Position numbers and translations under genes: made by a program
Shown: positions 8,430-18,047 of the stretch, piece after piece
Layout of the letters: every line of letters starts with the position of its first letter
Position numbering within the stretch: position 1 is the first letter of the stretch
Assembly (NCBI GenBank): GCA_000169995.1
Contig: AAZW01000025.1
Coordinates: 1-64,000, forward strand
Direction of reading: 5' to 3'
DNA: 64,000 bases
From: Vibrionales bacterium SWAT-3
GTDB taxonomy: Bacteria; Pseudomonadota; Gammaproteobacteria; Enterobacterales; Vibrionaceae
The notes under the pieces: generated by a model
What the model was told of the DNA's origin: nothing
Database searches by the model: none
The model's input: the letters and a program-made list of their open reading frames with translations, nothing else

Positions 8430-9788
8430 TTAGAACTCTGTATGTGCTGAAAACAACTGTTGGTGCATCTTCTGAGCCAGGTCGTCGGTCATTGATGATA
8501 TGTAATCGGCGATCACGCGCATCTTTCTGGATGCATCTTGATGTTGTAGCCATTGCTTCTTGATGGGCAGTGGCAACAGGCGTTCAGGATCGGCGCTGAA
8601 GGCTTCAAACATATCCATGATGATCTGCTGACCTTTGTACTCAATAACTTGAACCTGCGGTACCTGAATCACGAATTCGCTGACGAAGTGTTTCAGCTTG
8701 TCGAGGGTAGCATCCATGCTTGGCTCCAATACGGCATTGTAGGCAAGCAGTGCGTTCTCAAAACTTTCATCAACAGGCTTAATCGATATACTCGTCAGCA
8801 GCGCGTTTACAATCCCACCAATGGCATCTTTTCTGCGGTACTGCTCGCCAGAGAACAACATTTCTGTGATGGAATCTAGGTGTTCACAGATCCACGGGTC
8901 CGCCATCTCTTTTAACTGCGGATAAGCCGATTCAACCCACTGCGCTTTAGTCACTGAACCAAGCACAATCGCATCTTCCAGATCATGCACGCCATAGGCG
9001 ATGTCGTCCGCAAGCTCCATGATGGAACAGTCGAGTGACTTATACTTAGTCTTGTTATGTTCTAGCGGCTCTGTGTGCGACTTTCTTTTCTGTTTGAGAA
9101 GCTGTTGGTCGTTCGCTGAGAGTGGTTCAAGTACCCAGTTGAATAACTCTTCGTCATGATCGTAGATACCTTTCGCTGGCATCCAGTCTTTGGCACGAAG
9201 TTGTCGCTGGTGCTTAACGGGTTCTGGTTGTTCTTTTGCCTTCACTTCACTGAGTAGTGAAGGGTACTTGATTAGCCCTAACAAGGTACGTCGAGACAGG
9301 TTCATCCCGTGGTGCTCTGTGTAAGGTTCTAGCTGGGTGACAATGCGAAAGGTTTGCGCATTGCCTTCAAAGCCGCCGTGTTCGCGCATCATATAGTTGA
9401 GTGCAACTTCACCGCCATGCCCGTATGGCGGGTGGCCGATATCGTGAGCCAAACATAAAGAATCAATTAGGCTATCTGAAGGCAGAAGGTCTCGAAACTC
9501 AGGTTGCTTTTTCTTCAGTTGAGCAACGATACCTGTGCCAAGCTGCGCCGCTTCTAGCGAATGAGTTAAGCGCGTGCGGTGAAAGTCATTAACCGTGGTG
9601 CCGTGCACTTGAGTTTTAGCTTGTAGGCGACGAAAAGCGGCAGAGTGAAGCACGCGTGCTCGGTCACGTTGATAAGGACTGCGGTGATCATCACGTCTTA
9701 TTTTGTGTTCATCGTCATTTCGATGTTGCCACTCTTGTTCAAGTACAAAAGAAGGTTCGAGTTGAGAATTCAAAATATCACCTATCAA
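8430..9788 (-). CDS. dGTPase-like HD-domain deoxynucleotide triphosphohydrolase
   Basis: 452 residues, HD superfamily, dGTP triphosphohydrolase-like. It shows the N-terminal RVLHSAAFRRLQAKTQV signature, H-R-T-R-L-T-H-S, the metal-binding pair LCLAHDIGHPPYGHGG, and FEGNAQTFRIVTQLE. The enzyme would hydrolyse dNTPs to nucleoside and triphosphate in the cytoplasm. Relatives have been implicated in phage resistance through dNTP depletion, but this copy is in core genome next to another deoxynucleotide enzyme (yfbR, 41 bp upstream of its start, same strand), so nucleotide-pool control is the simplest role. The start MIGDIL at 9788 is the only good ATG at the 5' end. Confidence 0.9.
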   Translation of the reverse strand: MIGDILNSQLEPSFVLEQEWQHRNDDEHKIRRDDHRSPYQRDRARVLHSAAFRRLQAKTQVHGTTVNDFHRTRLTHSLEAAQLGTGIVAQLKKKQPEFRDLLPSDSLIDSLCLAHDIGHPPYGHGGEVALNYMMREHGGFEGNAQTFRIVTQLEPYTEHHGMNLSRRTLLGLIKYPSLLSEVKAKEQPEPVKHQRQLRAKDWMPAKGIYDHDEELFNWVLEPLSANDQQLLKQKRKSHTEPLEHNKTKYKSLDCSIMELADDIAYGVHDLEDAIVLGSVTKAQWVESAYPQLKEMADPWICEHLDSITEMLFSGEQYRRKDAIGGIVNALLTSISIKPVDESFENALLAYNAVLEPSMDATLDKLKHFVSEFVIQVPQVQVIEYKGQQIIMDMFEAFSADPERLLPLPIKKQWLQHQDASRKMRVIADYISSMTDDLAQKMHQQLFSAHTEF

Positions 9789-9828
9789 ATTGATTTTATT
9801 TAACTAATTACAAGCAACTTATACCCAG

Positions 9829-10413
9829 CTAGCTTATCTCGTCTAGTGATAATTCAAAGCTCGGCGCAAATGTGGTGAGAAAATAGTCCATTTCTGGGCT
9901 TTTACGCTGTTCGAGAGTCTCTTCTAGCCGACGTTTAGCTTGTTCATACTCGTGGTTGCCTGCACTGAGCTCTTCCAAACATTTTAAATACGCACAGATA
10001 GTGTCGGCTTGTTTTACGATGTTTTGTTCTTCTTTACTGGCAGTGCCGGAGATTAAGAAGGGGGCGAAATCATCTTGAAACTCTTCTGGCAGCATCGAAA
10101 GTAGCCTTTGCTCTGCAGCTGCTTCTATCTTCTTATACTCTTGAGCGATATCTGGGTTGTAGTATTTGACGGGCGTAGGCAGATCACCAGTCAGTACTTC
10201 ACTGGTGTCATGATACATCCCGATTAGGGCAATGTGTTCTGGGTTGAGTTTGCCATCAAACTTTTTGTTTTTGATAAGCGCCAAGGCATGGGCAACGAAT
10301 GCGACCTGTAGGCTATGTTCTGAAATATTCTCGCTTGAGACGGAGCGCATCAGAGGCCAGCGCTGGATAAATTTCATGCGTGCGAGATGGGCGAAGAAAT
10401 GGCTCTGTTTCAT
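9829..10413 (-). CDS. yfbR: 5'-deoxynucleotidase YfbR
   Basis: 194-residue HD-domain 5'-nucleotidase acting on deoxyribonucleoside monophosphates. The start is taken at 10413 ([22 protein letters not shown]), which matches the E. coli protein and has AAGGAC 5 nt upstream. The 10440 start adds nine unrelated residues. Metal ligands are in [14 protein letters not shown] and [18 protein letters not shown]. It lies with a dGTPase-like gene downstream and alaA upstream, the same alaA-yfbR pairing as in enterobacteria. Confidence 0.94.
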   Translation of the reverse strand: MKQSHFFAHLARMKFIQRWPLMRSVSSENISEHSLQVAFVAHALALIKNKKFDGKLNPEHIALIGMYHDTSEVLTGDLPTPVKYYNPDIAQEYKKIEAAAEQRLLSMLPEEFQDDFAPFLISGTASKEEQNIVKQADTICAYLKCLEELSAGNHEYEQAKRRLEETLEQRKSPEMDYFLTTFAPSFELSLDEIS

Positions 10414-10482
10414 AAGTGTCCTTTCTAAAGAGAGCTCCACTCGTATCTTATGTTAACTCAAACAGTACGAGACAGCGGATAC

Positions 10483-10510
10483 AAAAAAGGCTCCTAAACT
10501 GGAGCCTTTT
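10483..10510 (-). terminator. Terminator between alaA and yfbR
   Basis: On the minus strand AAAAGGCTCC, a 6-nt loop, then GGAGCCTTTTTT. It lies just after the alaA stop. Confidence 0.85.
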
Positions 10511-10582
10511 AAGCATAGAAGTGAATGAATACAAGTTAAAGTCTTTTAAAACAGCAAATTGTAGCCATCTTTCTTGTGCTCA

Positions 10583-11815
10583 TTAACCTTCGATGAGGTC
10601 GTCTTGATTGTAAGTCTGCAAGAAGCGCTCTAGGCGACCAATTGCCACTTCAAGGTCTTCAATATGTGGCAAAGTCACAATACGGAAGTGGTCAGGCTTA
10701 GGCCAGTTGAAGCCTGTACCTTGTACTAACAGTACTTTTTCTTGCTTTAGGAAGTCGAGTACGAACTTCTGATCGTCTTTGATGTTGTACATCTCGGTAT
10801 CGATCTTCGGGAACAGGTACATCGCGCCCTTTGGCTTCACACAAGACACGCCAGGGATCTTGTTAATCAGTTCCCATGCTCGGTCACGTTGCTCAAGCAG
10901 GCGGCCGCCTGGCAGAATCAGTTCATTGATACTCTGATAGCCACCCAGTGCCGTTTGGATAGCGTGCTGCATTGGTACGTTGGCACACAAACGCATAGAG
11001 GCAAGCATCTCTAAACCTTCAACATAACCTTTGGCTAAGTGTTTAGGGCCGGTCAAGAACATCCAACCACCACGGAAACCACAAACACGGTAAGCTTTAG
11101 ATAGGCCGTTGAACGTTACCATCAGTACGTCTTCAGCCAGCGTTGCAACAGAGGTATGTACAGCACCGTCGTAAAGCACTTTGTCGTAAATCTCATCAGC
11201 GAAGATGATTAGGCCGTGTTCACGTGCAATTTCGACAACTTGCAGTAGGAAATCACGGCTGTAAACCGCACCTGTGGGGTTGTTCGGGTTGATAAGAACG
11301 ATGCCGCGAGTCTTCGGTGAGATCTTTGCACGCATGTCATCCAGATCAGGGTACCAGTCTGCATCTTCATCACACATGTAGTGAACCGGAGTACCACCAG
11401 AAAGTGCCACTGACGCTGTCCATAGTGGGTAGTCTGGAGCGGGAACTAAGATTTCATCACCATTATCCAGTAGCGCTTGCATAGACATAACGATAAGCTC
11501 TGAAGCACCGTTACCAATGTAAACGTCTTCTACGTCTAGATTGCGTAGGCCTTTTTTCTGGTAGTGTTGAACAACCGCTTTACGGGCTGAATAGATACCT
11601 TTTGAGTCGCAGTAACCTTGAGATGTCGGCAGGTTACGGATTACGTCAACAAGGATTTCATCAGGGGCGTCAAAACCAAATGGGGCGGGGTTACCAATAT
11701 TAAGCTTTAGTATTTTATGCCCTTCTTCTTCCATGCGCTTAGCATGTTTGAGTACAGGCCCCCTGATTTCGTAGCATACGCTGTTGAGTTTTGACGACAT
11801 CCCGATATTTTGCAT
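10583..11815 (-). CDS. alaA: Alanine transaminase AlaA
   Basis: 410-residue class I/II PLP-dependent aminotransferase, strongly similar along its length to E. coli AlaA (YfbQ), which makes alanine from pyruvate and glutamate. Recognisable blocks are SSKLNSVCYEIRGPVL, LKLNIGNPAPFGFDAPDEI, NPNNPTGAVYS, FADEIYDKVLYDG and the PLP-lysine motif NGLSKAYRVCGFRGGWM. It has a terminator directly downstream. The 275-bp region between it and the divergent men operon should hold promoters for both; no strong motif was singled out. Confidence 0.96.
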   Translation of the reverse strand: MQNIGMSSKLNSVCYEIRGPVLKHAKRMEEEGHKILKLNIGNPAPFGFDAPDEILVDVIRNLPTSQGYCDSKGIYSARKAVVQHYQKKGLRNLDVEDVYIGNGASELIVMSMQALLDNGDEILVPAPDYPLWTASVALSGGTPVHYMCDEDADWYPDLDDMRAKISPKTRGIVLINPNNPTGAVYSRDFLLQVVEIAREHGLIIFADEIYDKVLYDGAVHTSVATLAEDVLMVTFNGLSKAYRVCGFRGGWMFLTGPKHLAKGYVEGLEMLASMRLCANVPMQHAIQTALGGYQSINELILPGGRLLEQRDRAWELINKIPGVSCVKPKGAMYLFPKIDTEMYNIKDDQKFVLDFLKQEKVLLVQGTGFNWPKPDHFRIVTLPHIEDLEVAIGRLERFLQTYNQDDLIEG

Positions 11816-12106
11816 TGCCGATTTCCTGAAATTAATTTAAATACTTTATTAAAGTACCGCAAAATGGCGTTTGATAGAATAAAAATCTGATGAATGTCGC
11901 ATTTCAGTGTCACGTTTGGTCTTTTTGTTGTCACCCTTCTCTAAGTTTTAATTCATCACTTTTATGGTTATTGTCTAAAATGATAGAGGGGCTCGCTTAA
12001 AGTCACAGGAATGTTGAAAAGATATCGGACATTCTTGATCTAAGTGGGTGCTACCCATAAAGTATCAAACTAATATAATAAGAATTTAGATGTGAACGAG
12101 GTCGAT

Positions 12107-13414
12107 TTGTCACATTTCCAGCAAACTATCTCCGCTTTGATTGAGCGAGTACAAAATGCCCAAGCAAGCGAAGTTCGTTGTGTTGAAGTTCTCACGCAAA
12201 AACCATCGTTTGCATTTATCGAATGGCTTCATGCTCAACCGCTTTTTCCTAAGTTCTACTGGCAGTCACGCGACACTCGTGAAGAGGTGGTTGCGATTGG
12301 TCAGTTACACACATTTTCAGATCCAGCACCCGCGTATGCGATTCTAGGTGAAGACCAACGAATCTGGGGTGGACGTTCATTTGACGGCCACACTGAAAAA
12401 AATCGCCGCTGCATGGAATCTTTCTTCTTTCTACCTCAGATTGAATTGATCCGCTTTGACGACACTTGGTCGCTGGCCGTTAACTTATCGCCTGATCGCG
12501 TTGCGTCGATTAATGCTTTGAACAAACTGTCTGTTGATGCTGCGATACTGGCTCCCTTGTCCGCGCATATTGAACAGATAAACCACGTGCCAGAAAGAGA
12601 ACAGTGGGGCGGGTTGGTTGAGAAAGTACTGAAAGGCATTAGCGACGAAGAGTACAAGAAAGTTGTTTTAGCGCGTAAAACCACGCTACAACTTGATGCA
12701 CCTATTTGTGCGGCTCAACTCCTCAAGGCTAGTTACCTGCAAAACCACCATAGTTTTCACTTTATGTTGGTACTGGACTCGAAACACAGTTTCATTGGTT
12801 CGACGCCAGAGCGCTTATACAGCCGACATGGCACCGAGCTTGATACCGAAGCGCTCGCTGGCACCATTGGTCGTGGCGAGAACGCGACTGAGGATATGGA
12901 GCTAGCCAATTGGCTTTCTCAAGACACTAAAAACCTCAATGAGAACCAATATGTCGTCGACGACATCATTGAGCGTCTCACGCCTCATTCACAATCCGTG
13001 CACGTAGAGAAAGAAGCGCGCCTTGTTCGTTTGCGTAAGGTGCAGCATCTAAAACGCAATATTCACGCGCAGCTTAAGAATGGCATTAATGGCGTTCAGT
13101 TACTTGCGGCTTTACAACCAACCGCAGCCGTAGCCGGTTTACCGCGCAAAGAAGCGATGGACTTCATTCTAGAACACGAACCGTTTGCTAGAGGCTGGTA
13201 TGCAGGTTCAGTCGGTTATATCAGTCATCAACGAGCGGAATTCTGTGTGGCGATTCGAAGTGCATTGGTTGTAAACGATCAAGTACAACTGTTTGCGGGC
13301 GCGGGGATCGTACCAGGATCGGTGGCCGAACATGAGTGGCAAGAGTTGAACAAGAAGATGTCGACCTTGTTGAGCCTAATTTCAGATCACCCACCACTGG
13401 GTGTCGCATCATGA
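12107..13414 (+). CDS. menF: Isochorismate synthase MenF
   Basis: Chorismate-to-isochorismate isomerase, first step of menaquinone synthesis. It has the chorismate-binding domain signatures KKVVLARKTTL, FIGSTPERLYSR, ALAGTIGRG, L-NENQYVVDDI, PTAAVAGLPRKEAM and FCVAIRSALV. The start is uncertain. TTG 12107 has GAGG five bases upstream and gives MSHFQQTISAL; GTG 12092 is in frame but has no ribosome-binding site. The stop overlaps the menD start by 4 bp (ATGA), showing translational coupling. First gene of a six-gene men operon. Confidence 0.94.
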   Translation: MSHFQQTISALIERVQNAQASEVRCVEVLTQKPSFAFIEWLHAQPLFPKFYWQSRDTREEVVAIGQLHTFSDPAPAYAILGEDQRIWGGRSFDGHTEKNRRCMESFFFLPQIELIRFDDTWSLAVNLSPDRVASINALNKLSVDAAILAPLSAHIEQINHVPEREQWGGLVEKVLKGISDEEYKKVVLARKTTLQLDAPICAAQLLKASYLQNHHSFHFMLVLDSKHSFIGSTPERLYSRHGTELDTEALAGTIGRGENATEDMELANWLSQDTKNLNENQYVVDDIIERLTPHSQSVHVEKEARLVRLRKVQHLKRNIHAQLKNGINGVQLLAALQPTAAVAGLPRKEAMDFILEHEPFARGWYAGSVGYISHQRAEFCVAIRSALVVNDQVQLFAGAGIVPGSVAEHEWQELNKKMSTLLSLISDHPPLGVAS

Positions 13415-15135
13415 ATCACGACCAAGCCGTATTAAATAGAGTTTGGTGTCACACGTTACTTGAAGAGCTTACACGCAGCGGTGTTGAACATGTTTGCATC
13501 GCACCGGGCTCTCGTTCAACACCATTAACACTCGAAGCCGAAGCTAACTCTAAGCTAACCTTACATACGCACTTTGATGAGCGCGGGCTTGGCTTTCTTG
13601 CTCTAGGCTTAGCTAAAGCGAGCAACAAGCCAGTTGCGGTGATTGTTACTTCCGGTACTGCCGTCGCTAACCTTCTACCAGCAGCCGCTGAGTCTGGATT
13701 AACGCGAGAAAAGTTAATCTTGCTGACCTCTGATCGACCGATTGATTTAGTCGATTGTGGTGCAAACCAAGCGATTCAACAGCAGGGTATCTTTTCGTCT
13801 CACGTTGAAACGGCGCTTAACCTGCCAAGCCCTACGACACAAGTTTCTTTGAATTGGCTTTTGACATCGGTTGATAGTGCGCTGGCGAAACAACGCAGTG
13901 TTGGCGGAGCTATTCACATCAATTGCCCGTTCCCTGAGCCACTTTATTCGGCCAACAACGCTGAAATGTATGCGGATTACACCAAGAGTGTGGCAGGGTG
14001 GAGAGCCTCAACAAGCCTTTATTCCAATACATATCTAGCCAATCATTTGAATGTGCAGCCTATTGCGCCGAGTGATTATGTCGCACGAAAAGGTGCGGTG
14101 ATTATTGGCTCTATCGACAACGAAGCCGCAACCAAAGCCAAGCAGTTTGCTTCTGCTCTGGGCTGGCCTATCTTCTGTGACCCTCAATCGGGTGTTAACA
14201 GTGATTGGCAACACTATGATTTATGGATGCAAAGTGATGTAGCCAAAGCGCAGCTTAGCCAATGTGACTTTATTCTCCAGTTTGGTGAGCGCATCGTTTC
14301 TAAGCGTCTTAATCAATGGATAAAGGCGCAAGCCGCTCAGTTTAATTCATTGCAATACGTTGTGGTTTCACCTGATTCGCACCGTATTAATCAAGATCAT
14401 CTGCCTCAAACTCATATCGTCGCAAACATCGAACAATGGCTATCAGAGCAGCATTTACCGAGCTTACTGGGTGAACATGCTGGATGGGCGACGCCTTTAG
14501 TAGAAGTGGCGAATACGGTTCAGCAGTTAGCGTTGGCGCAAATCTCTAATAACGACCAACTGACAGAGTTGAGCGTTGCCGTTGACTTGTCGTCTAGACT
14601 TAAGGGCAGAGAGCTGTTTGTGGGAAACAGCTTGATGGTAAGGCTGGTGGATATGTTGTCATCAATATCTGCGACTCAAGTGTACAGCAACCGTGGTGCG
14701 TCGGGCATTGATGGCCTGGTGGCGACGGCTACAGGCGTGATAAAAGCCAACCAGAATCCTTTGATGATGCTGATTGGTGACACCTCTTTGTTGTATGACC
14801 TAAATTCGCTGGCGCTACTCACTCATAACACAACGCCAATGGTTATTGTGGTCACCAATAATGACGGTGGGGCAATCTTTGATTTGTTGCCGGTGCCTGA
14901 GCAACAAAAACAGTCTCTATATCAGATGCCTCATGGTTTCAGTTTTGAACATGCCGCTGCGCAATTCCAGCTTGGTTATGCGGCACCAGAAACCTTGAAT
15001 TGCTATCAAACGCTCATCGAACAACATTTCGAACAAGGTCAGGGTACCTTGCTCGTAGAAGTTAAGACGCCTCCCGAACAAGCGTCTACTTTGCTGAAGC
15101 AATTCAGCTCAATGCTCACCGAGGCATTAGCCTAA
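13411..15135 (+). CDS. menD: 2-succinyl-5-enolpyruvyl-6-hydroxy-3-cyclohexene-1-carboxylate synthase
   Basis: 574 residues, thiamine-diphosphate enzyme (SEPHCHC synthase) that joins 2-oxoglutarate to isochorismate. Signatures are HVCIAPGSRSTPLTLEA, HFDERGLGFLALGLAKAS, PVAVIVTSGTAVANLLPA, SNRGASGIDGLVATATG and the ThDP/Mg block IGDTSLLYDLNSL...NNDGGAIFDLLP. ATG 13411 overlaps the menF stop. Reading from 13336 would only extend it into menF. Confidence 0.96.
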   Translation: MNHDQAVLNRVWCHTLLEELTRSGVEHVCIAPGSRSTPLTLEAEANSKLTLHTHFDERGLGFLALGLAKASNKPVAVIVTSGTAVANLLPAAAESGLTREKLILLTSDRPIDLVDCGANQAIQQQGIFSSHVETALNLPSPTTQVSLNWLLTSVDSALAKQRSVGGAIHINCPFPEPLYSANNAEMYADYTKSVAGWRASTSLYSNTYLANHLNVQPIAPSDYVARKGAVIIGSIDNEAATKAKQFASALGWPIFCDPQSGVNSDWQHYDLWMQSDVAKAQLSQCDFILQFGERIVSKRLNQWIKAQAAQFNSLQYVVVSPDSHRINQDHLPQTHIVANIEQWLSEQHLPSLLGEHAGWATPLVEVANTVQQLALAQISNNDQLTELSVAVDLSSRLKGRELFVGNSLMVRLVDMLSSISATQVYSNRGASGIDGLVATATGVIKANQNPLMMLIGDTSLLYDLNSLALLTHNTTPMVIVVTNNDGGAIFDLLPVPEQQKQSLYQMPHGFSFEHAAAQFQLGYAAPETLNCYQTLIEQHFEQGQGTLLVEVKTPPEQASTLLKQFSSMLTEALA

Positions 15136-15144
15136 GGACTTTAC

Positions 15145-15942
15145 ATGCTTTACTCCAATTATTACCCAGCAGTACAAGAATCTTCTGACAAACCTTTGCT
15201 TGTTTTTTTACATGGTTTACTCGGAAGCGGGGATGATTGGAGTGCATGCCACCCCTTCCTCGAGGATTTTCCTCGTCTTTGCATAGATTTGCCCGGGCAC
15301 GGACAAAGCCGCTTTATCGACCCTGTAGGCTTTGAACACTGCTGCACCAAGATAGTTCAGTGCATCACTTATCAATTGGCAGCGAACGATCTTCCTGCCG
15401 ATTATCCTATCGTGGTGATTGGGTATTCTATGGGGGGAAGACTTGCCATGTATGGGGTGACAAGCCCTTGCTTTGAAACTCTTAACCTAGAGAAAGTCAT
15501 CATCGAAGGTGGCAACTTTGGCTTGGAGTGTGATGAAGAAAGAGCACAAAGGTTAGTACATGATACGCAATGGGCCGTTCGCTTCGCGCAGCAGTCGATT
15601 GAAGATGTTTTAGACGATTGGTATCAACAAAGCGTCTTTTCTTCACTAAATCATGAGCAAAGACAAACTTTGGTCATAAAGCGTAGTGGTAACCTTGGAG
15701 TATCCGTAGCAAATATGTTGTTATCTACTTCGTTAGCTAAGCAACCGGATTTACGTGCTACATTGAAATCTCATGAGCATCTTTTGCACTATGTATGTGG
15801 TGAAAAAGATCGTAAATTCATGGAGCTAGCTGAGAATAGTGGCTTTGAATATAGTCAGGTTGATTACGCTGGTCATAATGTTCATTTTGAACAACCAGAA
15901 ATGTTTTCAAACTTGATTATCCAATGTATCGCTAGTCGTTGA
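15145..15942 (+). CDS. menH: 2-succinyl-6-hydroxy-2,4-cyclohexadiene-1-carboxylate synthase
   Basis: 265-residue alpha/beta hydrolase; removes pyruvate from the MenD product. Oxyanion-hole HGLLGSGDDW and nucleophile elbow VIGYSMGGRLAM carry the catalytic serine, and the histidine is in DYAGHNVHFEQP. AAGGA lies just upstream of ATG 15145, 9 bp after menD. Fewer conserved residues than the neighbouring Men enzymes, as is usual for MenH. Confidence 0.92.
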   Translation: MLYSNYYPAVQESSDKPLLVFLHGLLGSGDDWSACHPFLEDFPRLCIDLPGHGQSRFIDPVGFEHCCTKIVQCITYQLAANDLPADYPIVVIGYSMGGRLAMYGVTSPCFETLNLEKVIIEGGNFGLECDEERAQRLVHDTQWAVRFAQQSIEDVLDDWYQQSVFSSLNHEQRQTLVIKRSGNLGVSVANMLLSTSLAKQPDLRATLKSHEHLLHYVCGEKDRKFMELAENSGFEYSQVDYAGHNVHFEQPEMFSNLIIQCIASR

Positions 15943-16047
15943 TGAACTGACTGAGCGAGTCTCTCGTATCAAGCGCTATAGAAAGCAGAGCAACACCGTC
16001 GCGACTCTACGCTAGTCGCGCTCTCTAATAGAACAATGGGAATCACC

Positions 16048-16914
16048 ATGGCTAAAACAGTAGGCATCACAGAAGAAGAACTTTACGCAGCCGTTAACTG
16101 GCGCGATGAAAGCAGTCAATTTGAAGATATTCAGTACCATAAGTCTGACGACGGTATTGCGAAAATCACGATTGCTCGTCCTCAAGTACACAATGCGTTC
16201 CGTCCACAAACCGTAAAAGAGATGATCAATGCATTGGCTGATGCTCGTTATGACGAGAAAGTTGGCGTAATCATTTTGACGGGTCTTGGTGAGAAGGCGT
16301 TCTGTTCTGGTGGTGACCAAAGTATCCGTGGTGACTACGGCGGCTATCAAGATGATTCAGGTACACACCACCTAAACGTGCTTGATTTCCAACGCCAAAT
16401 CCGTACTTGTCCTAAACCAGTAATCGCAGCGGTATCTGGCTGGGCTGTAGGTGGCGGTCATGTTCTTCATATGATGGCTGACCTTACTATTGCAGCAGAT
16501 AACGCTCAATTTGGTCAGACTGGCCCTAAAGTGGGTTCGTTCGACGGCGGTTGGGGCGCTTCTTACATGGCTCGTATCGTTGGTCAGAAGAAAGCGCGCG
16601 AGATCTGGTTCCTGTGCCGTTTCTACGATGCTAAAGAAGCATTGGATATGGGCTTAGTGAACACGGTTGTGCCTGTCGCTGACCTAGAAAAAGAAACCGT
16701 TCGTTGGTGTCGTGAAGTTCTGCAACACAGCCCAATGGCTCTACGTTGTCTAAAAGCAGCGCTGAATGCTGACTGTGATGGCCAAGCAGGTCTGCAAGAA
16801 CTTGCAGGTAATGCAACCATGATGTTCTACATGACAGAGGAAGGCCAAGAAGGCCGCAATGCGTTTAACGAGAAACGTCGACCTGATTTCGACAAATTCC
16901 CGCGTAACCCATAG
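16048..16914 (+). CDS. menB: 1,4-dihydroxy-2-naphthoyl-CoA synthase
   Basis: 288-residue crotonase-fold enzyme that closes the naphthoquinone ring of O-succinylbenzoyl-CoA. Signatures are [31 protein letters not shown], the oxyanion-hole [23 protein letters not shown], and the MenB C-terminus [18 protein letters not shown] 16048 ([13 protein letters not shown]) is preferred over 16036, which adds MGIT. The gap from menH is about 100 bp, the largest in the operon. Confidence 0.96.
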   Translation: MAKTVGITEEELYAAVNWRDESSQFEDIQYHKSDDGIAKITIARPQVHNAFRPQTVKEMINALADARYDEKVGVIILTGLGEKAFCSGGDQSIRGDYGGYQDDSGTHHLNVLDFQRQIRTCPKPVIAAVSGWAVGGGHVLHMMADLTIAADNAQFGQTGPKVGSFDGGWGASYMARIVGQKKAREIWFLCRFYDAKEALDMGLVNTVVPVADLEKETVRWCREVLQHSPMALRCLKAALNADCDGQAGLQELAGNATMMFYMTEEGQEGRNAFNEKRRPDFDKFPRNP

Positions 16915-16987
16915 TTTTATCCTCTTCAGAATGAGTCGCTAAATAGCGGCTCGTTTTGTTTTGATGTTCCCGTTTTTAGGAAATCTT

Positions 16988-17995
16988 ATGAATTCAATGA
17001 ATTCCCAGCGTCACGCTAAACTCTACCGTTATCAATTACCTATGGATAGCGGTGTGGTGCTGCGTGACAATAAGCTGAACGAGCGCGTTGGTTACATCAT
17101 CCAGCTTGAGTGTGATGGTAAGACTGGTTTTGGTGAAGTTGCGCCTCTACCGGGATTTAGCCAAGAAGATGCTGAGCAAGCCGGTATTCAGTTGCAAAAC
17201 GAGCTAGAGCTTTGGAGTCACAATAAACCTCACACCTCTTTCGATGAGCTATATCCTTCCGTTGCGTTTGGCTTTTCAATGGCATTGATGGAGCTGCGAG
17301 GTGAACTTAACGCAGAAGGTAACTATCGAGCTGCGCCTTTATGTACCGGTGACCCAGATGAACTTATTCCTGTACTTAATGAGATGGAAGGTGAGAAGGT
17401 CGCTAAAGTAAAAGTTGGCCTTTATGAAGCGATCCGTGATGGCATGCTGGTGAGCTTATTCCTTGAATCGATTCCTGATTTAACGCTACGACTTGATGCT
17501 AACCGAGCGTGGAAGCCTGAAAAAGCGAAGCAGTTCATTAAATACATTTCGCCATCACTTCGTCAGCGCATTAGCTTTATTGAAGAGCCTTGCCAAAAGC
17601 CAGAAGATAGCTTGGCTTTTGCCATCGACCACGGTGTAGCAATTGCTTGGGACGAAACACTGCAAGAAGCGGTGCGTAACCCTGAGTTTGATTTAAGTGA
17701 CTTAACTGGCGTTAAGGCTGTGGTAATTAAACCAACCTTAATCGGCTCGGTAGAGCGTTGTGTGGCAATCATTGAGCGTGCACAGCAACTTGGTATTAAG
17801 CCTGTTCTAAGCTCAAGTATTGAGTCGAGCCTTGGCTTAACTCAGATTGCGCGATTGGCACAGCAGTACTTACCTAATGAAGTGCCGGGACTTGATACGA
17901 TTGGTTTGTATCAACAACAGCTTGAAGTGCCATGGCCAGGTTGCCAACTTCCTGTTGCGACTCTTGAACAGCAGCAGCTGATTTGGTCTTCATAG
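16988..17995 (+). CDS. menC: o-Succinylbenzoate synthase
   Basis: 335-residue enolase-superfamily dehydratase. Catalytic residues are visible in KVGL (KAK-type lysine region AKVKVG), LRLDANRAW, FIEEPC, IAWDETL and AVVIKPTL. The start is ATG 16988 with AGGA seven bases upstream; an earlier in-frame ATG at 16961 lacks a ribosome-binding site. Between menB and menE on the same strand. Confidence 0.95.
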   Translation: MNSMNSQRHAKLYRYQLPMDSGVVLRDNKLNERVGYIIQLECDGKTGFGEVAPLPGFSQEDAEQAGIQLQNELELWSHNKPHTSFDELYPSVAFGFSMALMELRGELNAEGNYRAAPLCTGDPDELIPVLNEMEGEKVAKVKVGLYEAIRDGMLVSLFLESIPDLTLRLDANRAWKPEKAKQFIKYISPSLRQRISFIEEPCQKPEDSLAFAIDHGVAIAWDETLQEAVRNPEFDLSDLTGVKAVVIKPTLIGSVERCVAIIERAQQLGIKPVLSSSIESSLGLTQIARLAQQYLPNEVPGLDTIGLYQQQLEVPWPGCQLPVATLEQQQLIWSS

Positions 17996-18047
17996 GCCGA
18001 TTGTTCGGTTGGCTCAATCAGTTTTCAATCTTTAATTTGGTTATCTT

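Noticed and set aside
8430..9788. dGTPase-like gene as an anti-phage system
   Set aside because: It lies in a conserved core neighbourhood with yfbR and alaA, so housekeeping nucleotide metabolism is the simpler reading.
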